In this document: positions 1 through 5,226 of the stretch, in pieces
Layout: every line of letters begins with the position of its first letter
Numbering within the stretch: position 1 is the stretch's first letter
Origin: CAZTLI01 sp964614375
Lineage (GTDB): Bacteria > Chloroflexota > Anaerolineae > Aggregatilineales > Phototrophicaceae
Direction: 5' to 3'
Length of the DNA stretch: 6,927 nucleotides
Assembly: GCA_964614375.1 (NCBI GenBank)
Contig: CAZTLI010000299.1
Location: 1 to 6,927, forward strand
Made by a program: the position numbers and the translations under genes
The notes under the pieces: generated by a model
The model's database searches: none
What the model was told of the DNA's origin: nothing
The model's input: only the letters and a program-made list of their open reading frames with translations

Positions 1-396
1 AAAATCGAATTGATGCAGTCGTATGCTGCCAGCAAATGGACAATCATGTGGAAGTTGCGTTTTCCATCAGCACTACCCTATATCTTTACCGCGCTCAAGG
101 TCTCGGCAACGGCGAGTGTCGTTGGGGCGATAATTGGTGAACTGCCGTCCAGTATTCGCGACGGACTGGGACGTGCTATTCTGGACTTCAGTTCCGATTA
201 CAGCTTGATCTCCACGCCCAAATTGTGGGGAGCGATATTCGTAGCAGCGATGATTGGCATTTTATCCTTTAGTATTGTCGTCATAGCCGAATATGTCATC
301 AATCGCTGGGGCGCAACGATTATGGACTTTCTATCATCTCTGGTCATATCCATCGCGAAACGGGTTGGCATTGGTAGTTGGGCACAAGACAGATAA
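1..396 (+). CDS. ABC importer permease, NitT/TauT family (5' partial)
   Basis: Inner-membrane permease subunit of a binding-protein-dependent importer (BPD_transp_1 fold). The reading frame is open from base 1, so the start lies outside the window; only the last 131 residues are visible, roughly the C-terminal half of a usual 250-280 residue protein. Visible residues 4-29 form the EAA-type cytoplasmic loop that contacts the ATPase, ending in the typical FPSALPYIF stretch. Hydrophobic segments follow at about 31-47 and 73-98, and the tail is short and basic. The usual Gly of the EAA loop is Ala (visible residue 9). The gene is followed 18 bp later by the ATPase gene, and its loop resembles that of the second permease downstream, so the two are probably partners in a heterodimeric channel. 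The substrate is not determinable. The family call is firm; which solute it carries is unknown. Confidence 0.9.
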   Translation, partial: KIELMQSYAASKWTIMWKLRFPSALPYIFTALKVSATASVVGAIIGELPSSIRDGLGRAILDFSSDYSLISTPKLWGAIFVAAMIGILSFSIVVIAEYVINRWGATIMDFLSSLVISIAKRVGIGSWAQDR

Positions 397-414
397 CGCA
401 GGGCAAAACAACGC

Positions 415-1218
415 ATGAGCGAACTCAAAACAAAGTCTATAGGCAATTTCGTCGTCGAGGCGAACAGTATCAGCAAAATCTTCAATCGTGGCACAGATGA
501 AGAGGTGATTGCCCTCGAAAATATTAATCTAACAATTGAGGCGGGCGAACTCATTTCGTTCATCGGGCCATCAGGTTGTGGCAAATCGACCCTTTTGCGC
601 TTAATCGCCGACCTTATCTCACCAACCAAAGGTGACTTGCAAATTAATGGCAAGACGCCCAATCAGGCGCGGCTTGATCGTGATTATGGCATGGTTTTTC
701 AAGCGGCAACGTTGTATGAATGGCGCACGGTCAACAAAAATGTACAACTTCCGCTGGAAATAATGGGCTATTCCAGAGACGAACGTATTACACGGACACA
801 AAAAATGCTGGAATTGGTGGAACTGGGCAATTTTGGCAATCACTATCCATGGCAGCTTTCGGGTGGGATGCAGCAGCGTGTCGCCATTGCCCGCGCGCTG
901 GCTTTCGAGCCGTCGCTGCTGCTGATGGACGAACCGTTTGGTGCGTTGGATGAATTCACGCGCGAACGGATGAATATGGAACTGCTGCGAATCTGGAATC
1001 AGACGCAGACGACTATCGTTTTTGTCACGCATAGTATTCCCGAAGCTGTGTTCCTGTCGAGTCGCGTGGTGGTGATGTCGCCGCGTCCCGGACGGATTAC
1101 ATCGGTCATTGACATTGACTTGCCCTATCCGCGGGTATTTGAAACCAGAGAACTCCCGCGCTTCTTTGAACTCATTACCGAAGTGCGTGAACTGCTGCGC
1201 GATGCCCACGAGATATAA
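415..1218 (+). CDS. ABC importer ATP-binding protein, NitT/TauT (SsuB/TauB-like) family
   Basis: Cytoplasmic ATPase (267 aa, a normal length) that powers the importer encoded around it. All motifs are canonical: Walker A GPSGCGKST at residues 51-59, Q-loop Gln96 in VFQAATLYEW, signature LSGGMQQ at 148-154, Walker B LLLMDEP at 168-174 with catalytic Glu173, D-loop GALD at 176-179 and H-loop His206. The YEWRTV stretch after the Q-loop, and YPWQ just before the signature, fit the NitT/TauT ATPases that accompany NMT1/THI5-type binding proteins. There is no extra C-terminal regulatory domain. The ATG start follows the upstream permease stop by 18 bp behind a weak ribosome site (CAGGG). The stop lies 3 bp before the next permease, so the three genes form a tight operon with likely translational coupling. 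A homodimer of this protein would serve both permeases. Confidence 0.95.
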   Translation: MSELKTKSIGNFVVEANSISKIFNRGTDEEVIALENINLTIEAGELISFIGPSGCGKSTLLRLIADLISPTKGDLQINGKTPNQARLDRDYGMVFQAATLYEWRTVNKNVQLPLEIMGYSRDERITRTQKMLELVELGNFGNHYPWQLSGGMQQRVAIARALAFEPSLLLMDEPFGALDEFTRERMNMELLRIWNQTQTTIVFVTHSIPEAVFLSSRVVVMSPRPGRITSVIDIDLPYPRVFETRELPRFFELITEVRELLRDAHEI

Positions 1219-1221
1219 GCC

Positions 1222-2070
1222 ATGACAGCGATTTATCCTGAACCCGAAGCGATACCTCTCAGACAACGATTGGCGGAACAGTTTCGCTATTATCTGCCGA
1301 CTATTCTCATTGCCATCGGGGTACTGGTCGTGTGGGAATTGGTCGTGCGAATTTTCAATATTCAGCAATTTTTGCTGCCCAAGCCCACCGCCATCTTAGA
1401 AGAGTTCGTTGAAGAAGTACGCTTATTCCTAAACCCCACTACAACATCACTGTTATTTCAGGCCAGTGGCGCGACGTTGTGGGAGGCTGTCGGGGGCATG
1501 GTTATCGGGTGTAGTGCTGGTGTACTGGTGGCCCTCATCACTGCCCGTTGGACAATCATCAGTGAAGCGGCGATGCCGTTTGCAATCGCTGCCAATTCAG
1601 TACCGATTATCGCCTTTGCGCCGATTATGAATAACTGGTTCGGTTTGACTAATCCAGCCTCAAAAATGGCGATTGTGGCGATTATCGTCTTTTTTCCGAC
1701 GATGATTAATACAGTGCGTGGCTTGACACTGGTTGACCCTCGTCAATTGGAACTCATGCACTCGTTCGCGGCGAAGCCAATGAAAGTTCTGTTTGCCCTG
1801 CGTATTCCGAACGCCTTGCCCTATATTTTCAGCGCGCTGCGGGTGGCAAGTGCATTGGCGATGATTGGCGCAGTCGTGGCGGAATTTTTCGGGGGGCCGC
1901 GCGCGACACTGGGTGTATTCATCACGCAGGAGGCCTCCGCGTTTGACTTCCCGCGTGCATGGACGGCTATCGTTATGGCCTCGATCATCGGCATCACATT
2001 TTATGCGATTGTCGTCCTGGCAGAACGGCGCATAATGCCCTGGCATTCAACCATGAGGGAACAGGATTAA
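1222..2070 (+). CDS. ABC importer permease, NitT/TauT family
   Basis: Complete inner-membrane permease (282 aa). Hydrophobic segments lie at about residues 26-44, 85-107, 116-135, 148-166, 207-222 and 246-266, which is the six-helix layout of this family. The cytoplasmic EAA loop spans about 177-203 and ends in RIPNALPYIF; the conserved Gly of that loop is Ala183. The motif FLLPKPTAILEEF (about 50-62), just after the first helix, is typical of SsuC/TauC-like permeases. The ATG lies 3 bp after the ATPase stop. The protein is a clear paralogue of the partial permease upstream of the ATPase, so the channel is probably a heterodimer of the two. The stop codon overlaps the ATG of a 21-codon ORF. 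The solute is unknown; by linkage it is whatever the downstream binding protein captures. Confidence 0.95.
   Translation: MTAIYPEPEAIPLRQRLAEQFRYYLPTILIAIGVLVVWELVVRIFNIQQFLLPKPTAILEEFVEEVRLFLNPTTTSLLFQASGATLWEAVGGMVIGCSAGVLVALITARWTIISEAAMPFAIAANSVPIIAFAPIMNNWFGLTNPASKMAIVAIIVFFPTMINTVRGLTLVDPRQLELMHSFAAKPMKVLFALRIPNALPYIFSALRVASALAMIGAVVAEFFGGPRATLGVFITQEASAFDFPRAWTAIVMASIIGITFYAIVVLAERRIMPWHSTMREQD
2055..2060 (+). promoter_or_regulatory. Candidate ribosome binding site for the small coupled ORF
   Basis: GAGGGA lies inside the end of the permease gene, 9 bases before the ATG at 2070. It is a better match to the Shine-Dalgarno consensus than the sites before the ATPase gene or the second permease gene, which makes translation of the short ORF plausible. 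It could equally be coding sequence that matches by chance. Confidence 0.3.
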
Positions 2071-2135
2071 TGACACAAAAATCGCCCGTCTTCATAGGCA
2101 GAATAGCCAAACCCACATTACAGAAGTTGCGATAA
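2070..2135 (+). CDS. Possible 21-residue coupled small ORF or gene remnant
   Basis: A short ORF whose ATG overlaps the permease stop as TAATG and which has GAGGGA 9 bases upstream. It encodes a 21-residue basic peptide, MTQKSPVFIGRIAKPTLQKLR, with no recognisable domain. The overlap geometry is that of a translationally coupled gene. It could be the surviving start of a lost operon gene, a small peptide, or chance. Its last codons overlap the proposed -35 box of the binding-protein promoter, so ribosomes or transcripts running off the permease gene would cross that promoter. No function is assigned and the call is weak. Confidence 0.2.
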   Translation: MTQKSPVFIGRIAKPTLQKLR

Positions 2136-2154
2136 AATAAAGACCTCTTATACT
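2127..2154 (+). promoter_or_regulatory. Putative sigma-70 promoter for the binding-protein gene
   Basis: TTGCGA (2127-2132) and TATACT (2149-2154) are separated by 16 bases. The -10 matches the consensus TATAAT at five of six positions, and the -35 matches TTGACA at four of six. Transcription would start near 2161, giving a leader of about 98 bases before the ATG at 2259. A 7-bp direct repeat, AGACCTC (2141-2147 and 2159-2165), brackets the -10 and could be an operator. A separate promoter would let the binding protein be made in excess of the membrane components, as is usual for importers. This is a pattern match only. Confidence 0.5.
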
Positions 2155-2244
2155 GGATAGACCTCGCACATCTGTTGAGGAAGGAGGGACTCTATCGCTT
2201 AAGTTCATCCAGACACAACACGCACATAAGATACTTTTAGGCTT

Positions 2245-2250
2245 AAGGAG
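2245..2250 (+). promoter_or_regulatory. Ribosome binding site of the binding-protein gene
   Basis: AAGGAG lies 8 bases before the ATG at 2259. It is the strongest well-placed ribosome site in the window and fixes the start of the binding-protein gene. It overlaps the second CTTAAG copy, which could pair with the first copy about 40 bases upstream and partly mask the site. Confidence 0.75.
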
Positions 2251-2258
2251 CGACATTT

Positions 2259-3368
2259 ATGTCAAAGCAATTCAAATTGATGAGCATTCTCGTTGTCATG
2301 GCGCTGCTGGTTGGTGCATTGACCTTCGGCGCAGCAGCGCAGGAGTTAACACCTGTTCGGTTGCAGTTGCAGTGGGTCGCGCAGTCCCAATTTGCGGGCT
2401 ATTATGCGGCACTGGCAAACGGCTACTATGAAGATGAAGGTCTAGATGTCACCATTCTTGAAGGTGCGGTTGAAATCGTCCCACAGCAGGTCGTCGCTTC
2501 GGGGGGCGCAGAGTTTGGTATCGCATGGGTACCCAAAGTGCTTGAATCGCGGGAAGCGGGCGCGAACCTTGTCAACATCGCCCAAATTTTCCAGCGCAGC
2601 GGGACATTGCAGGTATCGTTTGTCGATGCGGGTATTGAGAGCGTCGATGATTTCGCTGGAATGCGAATTGGTACGTGGGGTTTCGGCAACGAGCATGAAC
2701 TGTTCGCAGCCATGCGCGCGGCGGGTATTGATCCCGAAAATCCCGATGATGTAACCATCATCCAACAGCCATTTGATATGTCCTTACTCATCAATGGCGA
2801 AGTTGACGCCGCACAGGCCATGACCTACAACGAATATGCACAGGTACTGGAACAGGTAAACCCGGAAACGGGTGAACTCTTCCAACCCGAAGACCTCGTG
2901 GTCATCGACTTTAACGAAGTTGGGACTGCGATGCTGCAAGATCACATCTTTGTCGATGGTGACTGGCTGGCGGAAGCTGGCAACGAAGACATCGCTGTGC
3001 GCTTCATCCGTGCCAGCATTCGCGGTTGGGTCTATTGCCGGGATAACTTTGAGGACTGTGTAGACATCGTGCTAGACAACGGGCCAACGCTGGGTCGCGG
3101 GCACATGACATGGCAGTTGAACGAAATCAATCGCCTGATTTGGCCTTCGGCACTGGGTATTGGTGTGATGGATCCTGACCTGTGGCAGCAGACAGTTGAT
3201 GTGGCGCTTGACGGTGGTGTCATCACAGCAGAGCCAGACGAAGGCGCATATCGCACTGATCTTGTAGAACAGGCCATTGCCAGCCTCCAGGAAGAGGATA
3301 TGGAAATCGACCTCGTTGGTGAGGATTGGGAGCCTGAAGTCGTCGAAATTACACCGGGCGGCGAATAA
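2259..3368 (+). CDS. Secreted ABC importer substrate-binding protein, NMT1/THI5-like (ThiY/RibY-type)
   Basis: Extracytoplasmic solute-binding protein (369 aa) that should deliver its ligand to the permease pair encoded upstream. Residues 1-27 are a signal peptide: Lys3 and Lys6, a hydrophobic core at 7-23, then AAA before Gln28 as a signal peptidase I site. There is no lipobox cysteine. The mature part has hallmark NMT1/THI5 segments: LQWVAQSQFAGYYAAL (37-52), GYYEDEGLDV (55-64), GTWGFGNEHELFAAM (138-152), AMTYNEYAQVLE (187-198) and the ASIRGW helix (252-257). Relatives bind pyrimidine precursors of thiamine (ThiY) or riboflavin (RibY); the ligand here cannot be read from sequence. The only two cysteines are Cys260 and Cys267. 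The mature chain is very acidic: by hand count 63 Asp/Glu against 12 Arg and one Lys, with an acidic tail from about residue 345. The start is fixed by AAGGAG 8 bases upstream, and a strong terminator follows. Confidence 0.92.
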   Translation: MSKQFKLMSILVVMALLVGALTFGAAAQELTPVRLQLQWVAQSQFAGYYAALANGYYEDEGLDVTILEGAVEIVPQQVVASGGAEFGIAWVPKVLESREAGANLVNIAQIFQRSGTLQVSFVDAGIESVDDFAGMRIGTWGFGNEHELFAAMRAAGIDPENPDDVTIIQQPFDMSLLINGEVDAAQAMTYNEYAQVLEQVNPETGELFQPEDLVVIDFNEVGTAMLQDHIFVDGDWLAEAGNEDIAVRFIRASIRGWVYCRDNFEDCVDIVLDNGPTLGRGHMTWQLNEINRLIWPSALGIGVMDPDLWQQTVDVALDGGVITAEPDEGAYRTDLVEQAIASLQEEDMEIDLVGEDWEPEVVEITPGGE

Positions 3369-3390
3369 ACCGCAGTAGACAGTCAACCAT

Positions 3391-3419
3391 AAACCCCGGA
3401 TCGTGTGTCCGGGGTTTTT
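3391..3419 (+). terminator. Rho-independent terminator of the importer cluster
   Basis: AAACCCCGGA (3391-3400) and TCCGGGGTTT (3408-3417) form a perfect 10-bp stem with a 7-base loop, and the T-run extends to five T (3415-3419). It lies 22 bp after the binding-protein stop and 9 bp before the end of the convergent exporter gene. Read on the minus strand the same hairpin is followed by only TTTATGG, so it would be a weaker terminator there, though it may serve both directions. Confidence 0.9.
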
Positions 3420-3428
3420 CATAGCGGC

Positions 3429-5192
3429 TCATGCCATTGTATACAAACGGTGATAGACACCCTGTGCATCCAGCAATTGCTGATGACTGCCTTCCTCAAC
3501 AATTTCGCCGTGATCCATCACAACGATTTTGTCAGCAGCAATAATCGTGCTTAACCGATGAGCAATCACAAAGCTGGTGCGCCCCTTGAGCAGTCGTCCC
3601 AGTGCCGATTGGATAATTTTTTCGGTCTGCGTGTCGATGTTACTCGTTGCTTCGTCCAGAATGAGGATGCGCGGGTCAGCTAGCAGCGCGCGGGCGAATG
3701 AAATCAACTGCCGCTGGCCTACCGACAGCACGACACCACCCTCATGCACCTGACTGTCATAGCCGTGTTCCAGTCGAACAATGAAATCGTGTGCGCCAAC
3801 AGCCTTTGCTGCCTCAATCACCTCTTCATCCGTCGCATTCAGGCGTCCATAACGAATATTGTCCATCACCGTTCCAGAGAAGAGATGAGTCTCTTGCAAA
3901 ACAACACCCATCTGTCGGCGCAAACTTCGCTGGGCAACATTGGTCAGCTCATGCCCGTCAATTCGCAGGCGGCCTGTGGTGATGTCATAAAAGCGCATCA
4001 CCAATTTCACCAGCGAACTCTTGCCCGCCCCTGTATGACCCACCAGCGCCACCGTCTGACCGGGTTGAATATCGAGATTGATTCCCTTTAGGACAGGCGC
4101 CGAATCTTTGCCATAACCAAAATATACATCCTCAAATGTCACTGCTCCGCGAATTTGCGGCAAGTCGTGGGCATCAGCAGTGTCGGTGACCGAAATGGGC
4201 GTGTCCATCAATGTGAAGATTTTGTCGCCTGCCGCCATGACCGCCTGAAACAGGTTGTATCGCTGCGCCAACATGCGAATAGGGAAGAAAAACTGGTCAA
4301 TATACAGCACAAAAGTCAGCAGTACGCCAACAGATAGTGTCTCATCCAACACCAGCGACCCGCCGACCACAATCAACGCGCCTGTCGCAACACCGCCCAC
4401 AAGCTCAATCGCCGGAAAAAAGATACCACCAATGAGCGAGGCACGGACGTTGGCTTCGCGGTGTTTGTGGTTAATCTGGTCGGTAAAACGGCGGTAATTG
4501 TGGCCTTCACGGTTAAATGCCTGTGTGACGCGCACACCGTTAAACGCCTCCGATAGTTCGGAGTTGACCTTCGCATTGTTTTCAACCACTTCCGCGTAGG
4601 CTTTGCGGGCATGGATACGCCACCAGTTGGCAATAAGGATTAGGATGAGTAGCACGACCAGCGACACAATCGTCAACGTTAAATTAATCAGCACCATCGA
4701 GATGATAATCCCAACCAGCACCAACAGTTCACGCAAGCTGCCCACTACCGCAAAAGTAATCGCCTCACGCAGCGTATTGACATCACTAATAATACGCGCA
4801 ATCAAGCGCCCGGTTTCATAGGTCGAGAAGAAGTCTATCGACTGATACTGCACCCGCTCGAACAACTCGTCACGCAGCGTTTGAATCACACTTTGCCCTG
4901 CCGTCGCCATGTTCGCTAGCTGGATACGAAAACCGACCAGGCCGAGCAACTGGATAAACAAATATCCAGCCACACCCACAGCGACAATCGTCATGTCATT
5001 GTTGCGAATGCCTTCATCGACTGCGTAGCCAATCAAGGGCGGCCCAATGACCGTTGCCAATACGCTAAACATCATCGCGCCCAGCGCAAATGCAATATTA
5101 CGACGATGCGGCCTCATGTATCCTAATAGTCGTTTAGTGACCTTCCAATCAAATTCAGCCGATTCTTCAAGCGCACCACCCCGAATCGCCAT
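3429..5192 (-). CDS. ABC exporter half-transporter, consensus-site subunit of a heterodimer (MdlB/TM288-like)
   Basis: Membrane protein with a fused N-terminal membrane domain and C-terminal ATPase (587 aa from the ATG at 5192), exporting an unknown substrate. Helices lie at about residues 32-54, 69-92, 147-170, 171-192, 255-277 and 286-305. The ATPase has Walker A GHTGAGKSS (385-393), Q-loop Gln433, Walker B ILILDE (509-514) with catalytic Glu514, D-loop SNID (517-520) and H-loop His545. The signature is LSVGQ (489-493) rather than LSGGQ, as in MdlB. Together with the Asp/Gln substitutions in the upstream partner, this indicates a heterodimer in which this subunit supplies the catalytic Walker B and H-loop. 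The in-frame GTG at 5198 would add two residues, but AGGGA (minus strand) is 9 bases from the ATG and only 3 from the GTG, so the ATG is preferred. The substrate could be a drug, lipid or peptide; sequence does not say. Confidence 0.95.
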   Translation of the reverse strand: MAIRGGALEESAEFDWKVTKRLLGYMRPHRRNIAFALGAMMFSVLATVIGPPLIGYAVDEGIRNNDMTIVAVGVAGYLFIQLLGLVGFRIQLANMATAGQSVIQTLRDELFERVQYQSIDFFSTYETGRLIARIISDVNTLREAITFAVVGSLRELLVLVGIIISMVLINLTLTIVSLVVLLILILIANWWRIHARKAYAEVVENNAKVNSELSEAFNGVRVTQAFNREGHNYRRFTDQINHKHREANVRASLIGGIFFPAIELVGGVATGALIVVGGSLVLDETLSVGVLLTFVLYIDQFFFPIRMLAQRYNLFQAVMAAGDKIFTLMDTPISVTDTADAHDLPQIRGAVTFEDVYFGYGKDSAPVLKGINLDIQPGQTVALVGHTGAGKSSLVKLVMRFYDITTGRLRIDGHELTNVAQRSLRRQMGVVLQETHLFSGTVMDNIRYGRLNATDEEVIEAAKAVGAHDFIVRLEHGYDSQVHEGGVVLSVGQRQLISFARALLADPRILILDEATSNIDTQTEKIIQSALGRLLKGRTSFVIAHRLSTIIAADKIVVMDHGEIVEEGSHQQLLDAQGVYHRLYTMA

Positions 5193-5201
5193 GTTCACAT
5201 T

Positions 5202-5206
5202 TCCCT
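5202..5206 (-). promoter_or_regulatory. Ribosome binding site deciding the exporter start
   Basis: AGGGA on the minus strand sits in the 34-bp gap between the two exporter genes. It is 9 bases from the ATG at 5192-5190 and 3 bases from the GTG at 5198-5196, favouring the ATG. An out-of-frame ATG directly followed by TGA (5200-5195) lies between them and is probably chance. Confidence 0.55.
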
Positions 5207-5226
5207 ATATCTATCTAACACGGTCA

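Larger units (their letters stand above)
2071..2258 (+). other. Intergenic leader upstream of the binding-protein gene
   Basis: This 188-bp gap contains the small ORF, the putative promoter, and a leader with two further elements. One is an orphan perfect Shine-Dalgarno-like run, AAGGAGGG (2181-2188), with no start codon at usable distance. The other is two copies of GCTTAAG (2197-2203 and 2241-2247), the second overlapping the real ribosome site. I see no terminator hairpin after the permease gene, so read-through from the upstream genes is also possible. The conserved cores of TPP and FMN riboswitches were not recognised. Confidence 0.5.

Noticed and set aside
619..1368. Long open frame (249 codons) on the minus strand opposite the ATPase gene
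   Set aside because: The plus-strand frame has every ABC ATPase motif. The minus translation is low in complexity, rich in His, Arg and Gln, and shows no domain. It is a shadow of the real gene.
2155..2258. FMN or TPP riboswitch in front of the binding-protein gene, suggested by the RibY/ThiY resemblance
   Set aside because: I could not match the conserved cores of either riboswitch, and the leader is only about 98 bases from the proposed start site. An Infernal search with Rfam models would settle it.
3391..3419. Strong bidirectional terminator
   Set aside because: The hairpin is perfect, but on the minus strand it is followed by only three T before mixed sequence, so strong function in that direction is not supported.
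2426..3422. Several overlapping open frames on both strands within and after the binding-protein gene
   Set aside because: None has a credible ribosome site or domain, and the plus-strand binding protein explains the whole stretch.
5195..5200. Minimal start-stop ORF (ATG TGA) just upstream of the exporter start
   Set aside because: It is six bases long, overlaps the alternative GTG start and lies too close to the ribosome site to be distinguished from chance.
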